A DNA stretch of 46,931 bases, taken from NCBI GenBank assembly GCA_947631465.1, contig CANRLK010000011.1, forward strand, positions 1-46,931, given 5' to 3'. Each line of letters opens with the position of its first letter. Positions within the stretch are counted from its first letter, which is position 1. The notes beneath the pieces are model-generated. The model did no database searches and had not been told where the DNA came from. It saw only the letters and a program-made list of their open reading frames with translations. Below are positions 15,690-24,794 of this stretch, piece by piece. Position numbers and translations under genes: made by a program. The DNA is from an uncultured Clostridia bacterium (GTDB lineage Bacteria; Bacillota; Clostridia; Christensenellales; Borkfalkiaceae).

Positions 15690-16673
15690 TCAATCCATGC
15701 GGATGCGCCTTAAAAGCGCGGGGTTGCCGATCGCTCTGCCGCCGCCCAAGACGACCGCCATCTGCGGGTCTTCGGAGATGTGCGCTTCCATCTGCAAGTT
15801 GCGCTCGAAATAGTCCGCAATGCCCGCAAGATTGGCGACCCCGCCCGAGAGGTAAAACCCGTTTTTCCCGATCGCCGCCGACACTTCCGCGGGCAGCTTT
15901 TTGAGCACGAGTCCCGCATATTCGATGATCTTGTCGATGTACACGCGCACGGGAAATTCAATGTCCGACGAGGACACCGACACCGAACGCGGCTTGCCCG
16001 TTTCGAGATCTCTTCCGTTGATGATGGTGCTCTGGTTGTCGTCCTCGATGAGACTTCCCACCGAGTTTTTAAGCTTTTCGCTCGTAAGCGAGCCGATCTT
16101 TAAGTTGAAATGCTCCGCGACATGGTCGATGATATGCACGTCCATGTTCTTGCCGCCCACGTTCATGCCCACGCCCGCAATGATCCCGTCGAGCGAGAAC
16201 GCCGCAATGGACGTGACGTCCGCGCCGATGTCGATCGCAAACACGGGATTGGATTCGTTCAGGGGAACGTCCTGCCCGAGCGCACTCAAAAAGGGCGTCT
16301 CGACAAAATTCACCCGCGAAATGCCCGCCGACTTCGCAACGGCATAGATCTTCTCCCGCGATTCGGGCTTGAAGCCGCACGGCACGCAGAACAGCGCTTC
16401 GATCGAACTGTGCTTTGCGACCTTGCGCACAAAATACTCCAAGAGCGGTCCTGCTAAGTTCTTCGCCGCGATCTCCCCCTCATGGACGGGGAAACACACG
16501 TCTGTAAGATCCGCCGTCTTGCCGAGCAGCCGCTTCGCATCGTTCCCGAACGCGCGGATCTCGCCCGTATCCTTTTGGACGGTCACGCAGGTCGCTTCCG
16601 CCAGCACGATCCCGCTCCCGATCTTATAGATCTTGGTCACGGACGAGCCGAAATCAATTGCAAGTTTCAACAT
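15690..16673 (-). CDS. mreB: MreB-family actin-like protein
   Basis: 327 residues, normal for MreB. Actin-fold motifs: phosphate loop 1 'IDFGSSVTKIY' near residue 5, 'FAIDIGADVTSIAAF' (phosphate 2) near residue 147, and the adenosine motif 'FYLSGGVANLAGIADYF' near residue 275. 'INGRDLETGKPRSVSVSS' corresponds to the MreB-specific segment. Phosphate loop 1 differs from the usual DLGTANT, so it is a divergent member. It overlaps maf by 7 bp; maf-mreB adjacency is typical of Firmicutes, but mreC and mreD do not follow; a lipoprotein gene does. Presumed role: scaffold for cell-wall synthesis under the membrane. Confidence 0.87.
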   Translation of the reverse strand: MLKLAIDFGSSVTKIYKIGSGIVLAEATCVTVQKDTGEIRAFGNDAKRLLGKTADLTDVCFPVHEGEIAAKNLAGPLLEYFVRKVAKHSSIEALFCVPCGFKPESREKIYAVAKSAGISRVNFVETPFLSALGQDVPLNESNPVFAIDIGADVTSIAAFSLDGIIAGVGMNVGGKNMDVHIIDHVAEHFNLKIGSLTSEKLKNSVGSLIEDDNQSTIINGRDLETGKPRSVSVSSSDIEFPVRVYIDKIIEYAGLVLKKLPAEVSAAIGKNGFYLSGGVANLAGIADYFERNLQMEAHISEDPQMAVVLGGGRAIGNPALLRRIRMD

Positions 16674-17221
16674 ATCTTCGCCTTCCTTAAAAATTCTCGG
16701 ACGAGTTCCATCGGAAACCCGACGACATTCGTAAAACTACCTTTGATACTTTTCACGAGCGGGTATCCGTCCTGGATCCCGTACGCTCCCGCCTTGTCGA
16801 GCGGACGCATCTTCTCGATATACTCCTCGATGAGCGTCTCCGAAAGCGTCTCGAACGTCACTTCCGTCCGCGCCACCCCCGAAAGCCGTAGCTCCTTCGT
16901 GATCAGACACACCCCCGTAAAAACCGTGTGCGTCTTGCCGCTCAAACAGGCGAGCATCTCCCTGGCGCGCTCGACCGTCTTGGGCTTGCCGATGATCTTC
17001 CCGTCCAAGGCGACTACCGTGTCCGCCCCGATGACGGCATGATCGGGAAAGCGCGAAAACACCTCTTCCGCCTTTCCCTTTGCAAACGCTTCGACCGTCT
17101 CTTCGGCAGTCAGCCCTTGGTCTTTTTCCTCAAAGGCGGATGGCTGCACCGAAAATTCGATCCCCTCTTTTTCGAGCAATTCCCGCCTTCGGGGCGAGCC
17201 GCTCGCCAAAATCAATTGCAT
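16667..17221 (-). CDS. maf: Maf-like nucleoside triphosphate pyrophosphatase
   Basis: 184 residues. 'LILASGSPRRRELLEKEGI' at the N-terminus is the Maf phosphate-binding signature, with 'VIGADTVVALDGKIIGKP' near residue 65 and 'DKAGAYGIQD' near residue 140. The family hydrolyses dTTP/UTP or modified nucleotides to monophosphates, cleaning the nucleotide pool, and has been linked to division arrest. It lies 2 bp after the ppx/gppA stop and overlaps mreB. Confidence 0.95.
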   Translation of the reverse strand: MQLILASGSPRRRELLEKEGIEFSVQPSAFEEKDQGLTAEETVEAFAKGKAEEVFSRFPDHAVIGADTVVALDGKIIGKPKTVERAREMLACLSGKTHTVFTGVCLITKELRLSGVARTEVTFETLSETLIEEYIEKMRPLDKAGAYGIQDGYPLVKSIKGSFTNVVGFPMELVREFLRKAKIC

Positions 17222-17223
17222 AA

Positions 17224-18738
17224 TTATAAGATGTCGAGGTTCTTCTTGAACGTCCGTTTGAACTCCGCATTCGCCTTCATCGCCTGTGCGATTTCAAGCG
17301 TCGCGTCGCCGCAGAGCTCGGTCTTCATGATGACCGAATCCCCCAAAACGTCGCAATTGACCCCCGTGACTACGCCCGACGCGCTGCGGTCGAGGCTCTC
17401 GGCAATGTTGAGCAGCACGCCGAGCTTTCTCACGACGTCGAGGTCCTCGTCCGTGACGACGTCGCGATAACGCTGCCAATCGGCGGGGAGGAGGTCCTCC
17501 TTCCTGTGACAGCCCGCGACGAACGCCGCCAGCACGATCTCCCTGTGCGTCACCCCGTAGATCGCCGAGTTCAGGATCATATAGCGGCTGTGCCGCTGTC
17601 CGTCATAATAGCGCACCCGAAGCCCGCAATCGTGCAGGCTTGCCGCGATTTTCAGCACTTTGAGATAGACGCGCGGGAATTTGTGCAGCACGCGCAGCTG
17701 CTTGAAGAGCTGAATGGACAAATGCACCACGTTCGCAACATGCTTTTCGTTGCAGCCGTAGTACTTGACGAGCGTATTGATGGAATAGCCCAGCACATCG
17801 GACAGCGGACGCTCCTCGGTCATGGGGATCGCCTGGTTGAACATGATCCCCTCTCTCAGTCCGCAGCCGCTGATCTGGAAGCTGTCCATCTTCATATAAT
17901 CGGTGAACGCCTTGACGATCGCAAACGCCGCGGGCATGATGTCCGAACGCGCCATCGAAATGCCGCGGATGCGCTTGCGTTTGTCCTCGTCGAGCACGCG
18001 CACCATCTCGTAAATGGAACGGAAATCTTCCGTCGTAAATGTATAATTATGAACGATATTCAGCGGATATTTACGCACGATGCTGTTCATCTTGCAGAGC
18101 GTGCGGAATGCTCCGCCCACGCCGATCATCTGCGCGTCGGCGTCCACTTCCGAGAGCCAGTCGATCTTCTTGAACTGCTCTTTGTAGAACTCCTCGATCT
18201 TTTCCGTCTGCTCCTTGGGGGAGACGCCGTCCTCGGCGAAGAGGTCGGTGAGCGTCATTGCCCCGAAGGGAAGGGTCGCATAATGCAGGATGGCGCGGCG
18301 GTTGTAGTAGATGATCTTCGTCGAGCCGCCGCCGATCTCAAAGATCAGCCCCTTCGGGACGTCCATCGAATTGATGACGCCGCGATAGATGAGCGTCGCT
18401 TCCGATTCCTCGGAGAGCACCGAGATCCTCAGCCCGCAAGCCGCTTGGATCTCGTCGAGAAAGGAGCGTTGGTTTTTCGCGCGTCTGACCGCCGCCGTCG
18501 CGACCGCAATGATGCGCTCGACCCCCGATGTCTCGCAGAGCTTCTTGAACATTTTCAGCGTCCGAATGGTCTCCGCGACCCGCTGCGGCTTCAAAAAGCC
18601 GTTCCGGTCCATGTCCTGCCCCAGCCGTACGCTCTCTTTGAGTTCGTCCTCCACCATGAAATAGCCCTCTTCGAACATATTCACGATGACGAGCCGTGCA
18701 GAGTTAGACCCCAAATCAATGATCCCGATTTTCGCCAT
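17224..18738 (-). CDS. Ppx/GppA phosphatase with HD domain
   Basis: 504 residues. N-terminal acetate-kinase/HSP70-fold Ppx/GppA domain: 'IGIIDLGSNSARLVIV' (residues 4-19), 'SEESEATLIYRGV' with the catalytic Glu near residue 120, and 'IFEIGGGSTKI' near residue 145. The C-terminal half (about 320-504) is an HD-type helical domain with 'AASLHDCGLRVRYYDGQRHS'. Such proteins hydrolyse polyphosphate and/or pppGpp; which one cannot be read from sequence. Promoter at 18800-18828. First gene of the series leading into maf and mreB. Confidence 0.93.
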   Translation of the reverse strand: MAKIGIIDLGSNSARLVIVNMFEEGYFMVEDELKESVRLGQDMDRNGFLKPQRVAETIRTLKMFKKLCETSGVERIIAVATAAVRRAKNQRSFLDEIQAACGLRISVLSEESEATLIYRGVINSMDVPKGLIFEIGGGSTKIIYYNRRAILHYATLPFGAMTLTDLFAEDGVSPKEQTEKIEEFYKEQFKKIDWLSEVDADAQMIGVGGAFRTLCKMNSIVRKYPLNIVHNYTFTTEDFRSIYEMVRVLDEDKRKRIRGISMARSDIMPAAFAIVKAFTDYMKMDSFQISGCGLREGIMFNQAIPMTEERPLSDVLGYSINTLVKYYGCNEKHVANVVHLSIQLFKQLRVLHKFPRVYLKVLKIAASLHDCGLRVRYYDGQRHSRYMILNSAIYGVTHREIVLAAFVAGCHRKEDLLPADWQRYRDVVTDEDLDVVRKLGVLLNIAESLDRSASGVVTGVNCDVLGDSVIMKTELCGDATLEIAQAMKANAEFKRTFKKNLDIL

Positions 18739-18799
18739 ATTTCCGTTTTACCCTCTTTCGGCGGCATACACAAAGCCGCCCCATGATACTGCGTACATC

Positions 18800-18828
18800 A
18801 TTTTAGCACACAAACGGCGGCTTGTCCA
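18800..18828 (-). promoter_or_regulatory. Probable promoter of the ppx-maf-mreB series
   Basis: Minus strand TGGACA (18823-18828), 17-bp spacer, TAAAAT (18800-18805). A GGCGGC/GCCGCC hairpin (18760-18780) lies in the leader. Confidence 0.6.
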
Positions 18829-18847
18829 TACCCTTTTTGAAAATTTT

Positions 18848-19234
18848 TCAAAAATTTTTTTCGTGGTTCTCATCTTTGCGGAACGCCGAGGCGAACGGAA
18901 AGGCGGAAAGGAGCAGCAAAAACAGCCCGAACCCCCGTTTGAGGACGGGCGCGGGGAGCATTGCGGCAAGGAGCGCGGAAAGTCCCGAAAAGATGACGGC
19001 GGGCACGATCACAAACAGTAGTCCCTTTTTTTCGAGCCGACCCGCTTTCGCGTGCACGGAGAGCGCGAGCGCGGACATGGGCAGAAACGACAGGAGATTG
19101 ACCCCCTGCGCGGCGCTCTGTCCCACGCCGAGGAAGAGGGTCAGAAGAGGGATGAGCAGGGTGCCGCCGCCCATCCCCATGCCGCCGAGCAGCCCGCCCG
19201 CGATCCCGCACAAAAAGTACCAATAGAAGGACAT
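18848..19234 (-). CDS. Half-size TauE/SafE-type permease, second half
   Basis: 128 residues with about four hydrophobic helices. 'GGLLGGMGMGGGTLLIPLL' near the N-terminus is the glycine-rich repeat that occurs twice in normal 240-270-residue TauE/SafE (DUF81) transporters. The protein is about half that length. Its ATG overlaps the stop of the preceding half by one base (TGATG), giving tight translational coupling and 1:1 synthesis. The pair should assemble as a heterodimeric transporter for sulfonates, sulfite or a similar small anion; the substrate is not deducible. Confidence 0.85.
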   Translation of the reverse strand: MSFYWYFLCGIAGGLLGGMGMGGGTLLIPLLTLFLGVGQSAAQGVNLLSFLPMSALALSVHAKAGRLEKKGLLFVIVPAVIFSGLSALLAAMLPAPVLKRGFGLFLLLLSAFPFASAFRKDENHEKNF

Positions 19235-19593
19235 CAGAAGAGCATCTTCACGCCTGCGGCGACCATGAGACAGGCGAAGAGGAAGTTGACGATCTTTTCG
19301 GGGAGAACGCCGAGCAGTTTCGCCCCGAAATATCCCCCGAGGGCGACGCCGAGCGCGGTGGGGATCAGAATTTGAAGGGGCACGAGCCCGCCCGCAAGGT
19401 AGACCGCGCCGCTGATACAGGAAGCGGGCAGGATGACGGCAATCGCCGTCGCATGGGCTTTTTGGGTCGGAAGCCCGCCCGCGCGGAGCAGCGGCACTGC
19501 GAGCATGCCGCCCCCGCCCCCAAAGACACCGTTGGCCGTCCCGATGAGCGCGCCTCCCAAGATCCCCGTTTTGCGTTTTATCCCTTTTTTCAT
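19234..19593 (-). CDS. Half-size TauE/SafE-type permease, first half
   Basis: 119 residues, about four membrane helices. The family glycine motif is 'GTANGVFGGGGGMLAVPLL' near residue 20, followed by 'AHATAIAVILPASCISGAVY', a typical repeat of TauE/SafE. It ends on a TGA that shares a base with the ATG of the second half. Both halves have their own start and complete helices, so this looks like a stable split-gene organisation rather than a recent nonsense mutation. Confidence 0.85.
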   Translation of the reverse strand: MKKGIKRKTGILGGALIGTANGVFGGGGGMLAVPLLRAGGLPTQKAHATAIAVILPASCISGAVYLAGGLVPLQILIPTALGVALGGYFGAKLLGVLPEKIVNFLFACLMVAAGVKMLF

Positions 19594-19664
19594 GCGATTT
19601 CTTGAACCTTTTCAGACAGTATGGACGAAATTCAAAAAAAATTCGGATTTCCCCGAGAAATCGC

Positions 19665-19693
19665 TTGCGTTTGGAAAAATTTTACGTTACAAT
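19665..19693 (+). promoter_or_regulatory. Promoter of the large surface-protein gene
   Basis: TTGCGT (19665-19670), 17-bp spacer, TACAAT (19688-19693); AAAGGGTG ribosome binding site before ATG 19781. Confidence 0.7.
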
Positions 19694-19780
19694 AAGTTTA
19701 TCTTGCTGAATTATTGATTCGGGCGCACGCGCGCGTAATTTTTTCCGCGCCTTTGCCCGAAAATAAACAAAGGGTGTTAT

Positions 19781-22700
19781 ATGAAGAAGAAATTCAAAAC
19801 GCAAACCTGGAAGCGGCGCGGGATCGCAGTCCTGTCAGTCGCCTTCGCCGCCACGCTCTCCATGGGCGTGTTCTCCGCCTGCGCCAATACGACGGATAGC
19901 AGCGAAAGCGACCCTACGCCCGTCGCCCCGACCGACACACAACTGCTCAAAAACGGCAACTTCGAGTTTTACAGCGACAACAACCTCGATGAAACCGTCA
20001 AAAAACTCAACATCGTCAGCTCCCCGAACAGCTGGACGTTCACCTCGGGCTCGCCCTCTTCGGATGCGGCGTCGGGGATCATCAATACCTCCGAGTGGGC
20101 GTACTACGCGCGCACGGGCGGCTATTCTTTTAAGACCTTCACCAAGGGCGAGGGCGACGACGCCGAGCAGATCACGACCTTCGAGACCATCGAGGAAGCC
20201 GCGGCAAACTGGAAGAACGACAACGTCTCCGCCTTTGACCGCATTAAGTTCCTCTACTACTTCAAGGACGAGATCGCAGCCCTTGCGGACGGCTCGGAAG
20301 TCAAGAAAACCCTCAACGAGTATAAGTACACCGTCGATTACGACGACGTGAAAAAGCTCAACGAAGATCTTCCCCAGGGCGTTTCGCTCCATGAGAACAT
20401 CAACTCGGGCGAGTCGAGCGTGCTCATGATCCACAACGACCGCACGAGCGACGGCGTGCGCGGCACGGCGCAGTACTACACTTCCTCGACGACGATCACC
20501 CTTCAAGCGGGGACGGCGGCAGAAGTCTCCGTCTGGGTGCGCACGGACAAGCTCTACCACTACAAAGACACCGAACTCTCGGGTCGCGGCGGCGCGTATA
20601 TCGGCATCATCAACACCGTCGGCGGCTCTACGCTCGACCAGATGCAGATCTACAACATCAGCACCGAGGGAGAATGGGAGAACTATCACGTCTATGTTAG
20701 GGCAAGCACGTTTGCAAGCAGCACCTTCCGCATTGTGCTCGGGCTCGGGCAGGGCAGCTCGGACGACAGATACTATTCGGTCGACGGCTATGCCTTCTTC
20801 GACGACGTGACCTGTAAGGTCATTCCCGAAAACGAATTTGAAAGCGCCGTCCTTCAAGAGGGCACGCCGCAGGCAAAGCCCGACGTCAGAATGTGCACGG
20901 TCGATTCCTTGAAAGACCAGAAGCGCTTTGCGACGGACGATCCCGACACCTCTTCGGTCCGCACCTTCGCGCTCGACCTCGACGCGCGCATCGAATCGGA
21001 CTTAGACCTTCTCTCGCAAGATCCCGAGATCAAGCTCACCGAAGAGACTTCGGGCAGCAAGACCTATACCTCGAAAGACATCGATCCCGCGCTCGATCAA
21101 AACGAAAACGACTTCACGAGGGTGACGACGCTCGGCGACATTGCAAGCTCCTCCAACTCGTACGTCAAGAACGTCTATGAAAACGACTTCTTGAACAAGT
21201 TCCCCTTCGGCGGGGACGACACGAAAGTGCTCCTGCTTCTTTCGAGCAACGGCGCGGCATACACCGCAAAGATCAGGTCGAATCTCTTCACTCTTCCCGC
21301 GAACACGCGGCTTCTCGTCTCGTTCTATGTCAAGACGAACAAGATTTCGAGCGGACTCACGGGCGCGGGTGCAACGATCGTCGACGGCGAGACCAAGACT
21401 TCGATCTCCTCGATCGACACGACCGTCCTTTCGGGCGTAGACATCGACCCCAAGGGCGACGACAGCCAAAAGGACATTTATAAGGGCTGGACTCCCTGCT
21501 TCTTCTTCCTTGAAAACGACACCGAGCAGGAGATCACCTTCTATCTCGAACTCACCGTAGGACCTACGTCGATCGTCGGGAGCAGCCGTTTCGGCTACGG
21601 CGACGGATATGCGGCATTCACGAATTTCGAGACCAAGCAGCTCAACAAGACGGAATACGGCTATGCGACGACGGGCGACCGCGCCAAGAAAGTGACGCTC
21701 ACGGGCGGCGTGGAAGAGACGAAGAAGTTCGACTCCGTCTCCGTGACCGACGAAAAGACCATCGAGACCATGCCCGCCCTTCCCGCGAACTTCCGCGGCG
21801 TCGTCGGCGGCAGCAACTTCGTCCAAAGCAGCGACGAAGAGGAAAAGCCCAACCAAAAGCCCTCCGAAGTCGGCGTGATCGCGGGACTCATCAATTCCAA
21901 GTGGGCGAAGAACTATTTCAGCGCAAAACCCGAATGGGCCAAGCTCCTCGGCGCAGACAAAGCCGCAGAGGAAAAGGCTTGGTGGAAGTCCGCCTTCGGC
22001 AATGCGCGCCAGCCCCTTCTCATCGTCAACGAAAAAGAGAACGTGTCCTACGGCTTCTTCTCCGAGACGGCGACCATTTCGGAATCCTCTTATCAGAGAG
22101 TTTCTCTCCGCGTGAAGGCGTCGGAAGGCGCGATCGCGTATGTGTATCTCACGGAGACGAACACGGCGAACATCGGCAAGAGCATTGCGGCGAATCTGCC
22201 AGGCGTGACCTATTGGTATGACGACGACGGAAACATCTACCGCAAAAAGACGGCGGACGGCGAAGATCCCACCGAGGACAACTTCGACGATCTCATGGAG
22301 ATGGCGTTCGAGCTTCAAGAGAACGGGCTGTATCGCAGAGTGGGCGACGGCACGGCGGGCGCGCTGTTTGCAAATCTTCATAATTATGAAAAGGACGAGG
22401 AAGGCAACCTCATCGCAAAGAGCGGCGAGATCGTCTACTTCCTCGGCGAAAACGGCAGCTACTATGCTTACCGCGACGAAGCGACGGGCGAGCTCTCCAC
22501 CCAGGTCACCAATCTTCCGACCGACATCGCGCGCTACAACTTCACGGATTCTTCCGCGATTCCGACCGCGCAAATGCGCATTGTCGGCACGGGCGAATGG
22601 ATGAACGTCAACTTCTATGTGCACACCGAATCGGTCTCGAAGAGCTACCGTCTCGAAGTCTGGAACGGCAGCCGCGACGGCAAGGAGACCAACCAGGCGA

Positions 22701-23320
22701 ACTCCTACGTCGTCTTTGACAACTATATTTCGGAGAGCGCGTCGGCGGACTACTCCACCGTACTGAACGACAGCGTGCGCGCGCTCAAAGAAAAGCTCAA
22801 CGCGGGCAAGACGGTGCTCGACGATGACTATCTCGGCGACGACGACAACTTGCCTTCGGAATACGCGAACTACTACACGTTCACGTTCTATGACTCGTTG
22901 AACTACGTTCGCTATGACGAAACGACGGACGAGAATAAACTCGGCAGCCCTTGGGGGTCGTACAACCAATTTGACCAGACCGAAAAGCTCGTGACGCTCA
23001 CCTATAACGACGACAACGAGAAAGGCGAAAAGAGCTGCAACTTCTTCCTCGACTATGCGTCGATCGACGTCACGGTGACGGCGGACGATCTGACGGACGA
23101 CGATGACGCCGACACGGACGAAGAGGACGCGACCCCGACGCTCGCGGGACAGACCAACATTTGGCTGTTGATCTCCTCGGGAATCTTGGCGGTGGTGCTG
23201 CTTGCGGTGATCGTGCTCATCGTGGTACGCCGCATTTGGAGCAAGCGCAAGAGGAGAGCGCACATCAAGCCCGTCAAGGACAAGCGCGTCAAACCCACAA
23301 AGGGCAAGGCAACCGAATAA
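19781..23320 (+). CDS. Large surface lipoprotein with C-terminal membrane anchor and CBM-like modules
   Basis: 1179 residues. A basic start and hydrophobic stretch lead to 'GVFSACANTTDSS', a lipobox-like site with Cys near residue 35. A single C-terminal helix (about residues 1127-1149, 'LISSGILAVVLLAVIVLIVV') is followed by a Lys/Arg-rich tail, so both ends are at the membrane and the middle loops outside. Three beta-sandwich-like stretches can be seen: 'LLKNGNFEFYSDN' through 'GYAFFDDVTCKVI', then 'LPANTRLLVSFYVKT' to 'GYGDGYAAFTNFE', then 'YQRVSLRVKAS' with 'EWMNVNFYVHTES' and 'SYVVFDNYIS'. These resemble carbohydrate-binding jelly rolls of the CBM4/9 type. The chain is very acidic. No catalytic motif is recognised; role is probably adhesion or glycan capture. 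Monocistronic. Confidence 0.85.
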   Translation: MKKKFKTQTWKRRGIAVLSVAFAATLSMGVFSACANTTDSSESDPTPVAPTDTQLLKNGNFEFYSDNNLDETVKKLNIVSSPNSWTFTSGSPSSDAASGIINTSEWAYYARTGGYSFKTFTKGEGDDAEQITTFETIEEAAANWKNDNVSAFDRIKFLYYFKDEIAALADGSEVKKTLNEYKYTVDYDDVKKLNEDLPQGVSLHENINSGESSVLMIHNDRTSDGVRGTAQYYTSSTTITLQAGTAAEVSVWVRTDKLYHYKDTELSGRGGAYIGIINTVGGSTLDQMQIYNISTEGEWENYHVYVRASTFASSTFRIVLGLGQGSSDDRYYSVDGYAFFDDVTCKVIPENEFESAVLQEGTPQAKPDVRMCTVDSLKDQKRFATDDPDTSSVRTFALDLDARIESDLDLLSQDPEIKLTEETSGSKTYTSKDIDPALDQNENDFTRVTTLGDIASSSNSYVKNVYENDFLNKFPFGGDDTKVLLLLSSNGAAYTAKIRSNLFTLPANTRLLVSFYVKTNKISSGLTGAGATIVDGETKTSISSIDTTVLSGVDIDPKGDDSQKDIYKGWTPCFFFLENDTEQEITFYLELTVGPTSIVGSSRFGYGDGYAAFTNFETKQLNKTEYGYATTGDRAKKVTLTGGVEETKKFDSVSVTDEKTIETMPALPANFRGVVGGSNFVQSSDEEEKPNQKPSEVGVIAGLINSKWAKNYFSAKPEWAKLLGADKAAEEKAWWKSAFGNARQPLLIVNEKENVSYGFFSETATISESSYQRVSLRVKASEGAIAYVYLTETNTANIGKSIAANLPGVTYWYDDDGNIYRKKTADGEDPTEDNFDDLMEMAFELQENGLYRRVGDGTAGALFANLHNYEKDEEGNLIAKSGEIVYFLGENGSYYAYRDEATGELSTQVTNLPTDIARYNFTDSSAIPTAQMRIVGTGEWMNVNFYVHTESVSKSYRLEVWNGSRDGKETNQANSYVVFDNYISESASADYSTVLNDSVRALKEKLNAGKTVLDDDYLGDDDNLPSEYANYYTFTFYDSLNYVRYDETTDENKLGSPWGSYNQFDQTEKLVTLTYNDDNEKGEKSCNFFLDYASIDVTVTADDLTDDDDADTDEEDATPTLAGQTNIWLLISSGILAVVLLAVIVLIVVRRIWSKRKRRAHIKPVKDKRVKPTKGKATE

Positions 23321-23356
23321 TGAAGTCCCCTTTCGGGGCGCAATCAGGGAATTGAA

Positions 23357-23385
23357 AAGCGGTTTGACAGTTCGTCAAACCGCTT
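23357..23385. terminator. Strong bidirectional hairpin between converging genes
   Basis: Perfect 12-bp stem AAGCGGTTTGAC / GTCAAACCGCTT with a 5-nt loop. TTTT on the minus side; the plus side is less T-rich. Confidence 0.8.
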
Positions 23386-23473
23386 CCTTATTATATATAA
23401 CATTCAGCACCTGAGCGATAATTTTTGCGATAGAATCAGCGGGCATACCTTTTTTGAGCTGCTTCGAAATCAT
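23375..23473 (-). pseudogene. 32-codon open frame, possible gene remnant
   Basis: The minus strand reads MISKQLKKGMPADSIAKIIA... to a stop inside the terminator hairpin. 'LKKGM...IAKI' resembles the C-terminal helix-turn-helix tail of PD-(D/E)XK transposase-like (Rpn) proteins. No ribosome binding site is visible. A relic or chance frame; low confidence. Confidence 0.25.
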
Positions 23474-23492
23474 TACTCAATAAAAATTCAAT

Positions 23493-24794
23493 TTATTTCT
23501 GCTTGGAAAACATTCTTAATCCCTTGGGCAATAAATTCTTATATAATCCGCAGGACGCCTTCATTAGTCCGAGTGCATACCCTCGATACGTCGCCGCAAA
23601 ATAGCCGCTCTCGCTTCCAGCCGCAGGCAGCGCTTCGCCGCGAAGATAACGCACCGCATCCTCTTCATCGAGCTCAACGCGCTTTTTGACGCGCATGCCC
23701 GCCGAAAGCGCAAGCGCATGGGCAGGGCGAAACAGCTTCCCGTCCCATTCTCCGAGCTCCACGCCGTAGCGAAGGAGCAAAATCCCGCAAAGATCGGGGC
23801 TTTCCTCGGGCAAAAGATACATCCGCCCGTCCGCAAGGGTCACGATCTCCCCTTCCGCTTCCCCTTCGAGCGTCTCCTTCTCAAACGCCCGAAACGCGCG
23901 CTCCGCCAAGACGTTTCCCGTCCTTGCAATGCGGCGCGCCTCTCCCTCTCTTCCGCCCTCTTTTTTGAACACCGCCGCAAAGTGTCCTTCCCCTTCGACG
24001 CGGTGGGGCAGAAGTTTGACGCTCTTTTGAAGGGTAAATCCCTCTTCCCGCCTTAAAAACGCCTCGACCTGTTCCTCGTCCTCTTCGCGCGAAAACGTGC
24101 AGGTCGAATAGACGAGCGTGCCGCCGCCTTTGAGCATTTTCGCGGCGCAGTGCAGGATCTCTTTTTGCCGAACCGCGCATCGGCGGACGTTTTCCACACT
24201 CCATTCCCCGACCGCCGCCGCTTCCTTTTTGAACATCCCCTCGCCCGAACAGGGCGCGTCCACGAGGATCTTATCGAAATAGGCGGGAAACTTTTGGGCG
24301 AGCTTGTCGGGCGGCGCGCAGGTGACGGCGCAGTCGGAAATACCCAGACGTTCGACGTTTTGCGACAAGATCTTGGCGCGCTTTGCCTCGATCTCGTTGG
24401 CGATTAAAAGCCCCGTTCCCGCAAGGTCGGCGGCGAGCTGCGCGGTCTTTCCGCCGGGCGCGGCGCAAAGATCGAGCACGCGCTCCCCCGCTTTCACTTC
24501 CAATAGCGGCGCGGCGCACATCGCCGAAGGCTCTTGCAAATAAAAAAGCCCCGCAAAATGCAAAAGATCTCCCCCTGCCTTCTCCTCGCGAAGGGTAAAG
24601 CAGTCATGCGCCCATTCTACTCTTTTTTCGAGGGGGAAGGAAGAGATCTTTTGAAATTCTTCCGCGGAAATTTTCAGGGTATTGACATGCAGTCCTTTTC
24701 GGGGCGGGAGTTCATAAGAATGCAAAAAGGACGAAAACTCGTCCTTGCACTCCGCTTTCATGCGGGACAAAAATTGTTCGGGCAGATCGATCAT
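23493..24794 (-). CDS. rsmF: RsmF-type rRNA (cytosine-C5) methyltransferase
   Basis: 433 residues from ATG 24794, chosen because this ATG overlaps the TGA of the upstream exonuclease gene (ATGA); the longer open frame upstream is in another frame of that gene. NOL1/NOP2/Sun features: 'DLCAAPGGKTAQLA' near residue 107, 'VDAPCSGEGMF' with the PC cysteine, and the catalytic 'YSTCTF' near residue 225. A C-terminal region of about 160 residues matches the RsmF extra domains ('YLLPEESPDLCGILLLRYGV', 'YRGYALGL'). It makes m5C in 16S rRNA using SAM. Last gene of serS-exonuclease-rsmF. Confidence 0.92.
   Translation of the reverse strand: MIDLPEQFLSRMKAECKDEFSSFLHSYELPPRKGLHVNTLKISAEEFQKISSFPLEKRVEWAHDCFTLREEKAGGDLLHFAGLFYLQEPSAMCAAPLLEVKAGERVLDLCAAPGGKTAQLAADLAGTGLLIANEIEAKRAKILSQNVERLGISDCAVTCAPPDKLAQKFPAYFDKILVDAPCSGEGMFKKEAAAVGEWSVENVRRCAVRQKEILHCAAKMLKGGGTLVYSTCTFSREEDEEQVEAFLRREEGFTLQKSVKLLPHRVEGEGHFAAVFKKEGGREGEARRIARTGNVLAERAFRAFEKETLEGEAEGEIVTLADGRMYLLPEESPDLCGILLLRYGVELGEWDGKLFRPAHALALSAGMRVKKRVELDEEDAVRYLRGEALPAAGSESGYFAATYRGYALGLMKASCGLYKNLLPKGLRMFSKQK

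Noticed and set aside
21002..23263. 753-codon open frame antisense to the surface-protein gene
   Set aside because: Shadow of a gene with promoter, signal peptide and membrane anchor; the antisense product has no features.
23375..23473. A real 32-residue protein with an Rpn-like tail
   Set aside because: Listed only as a possible remnant: no ribosome binding site and its end lies inside the terminator stem.
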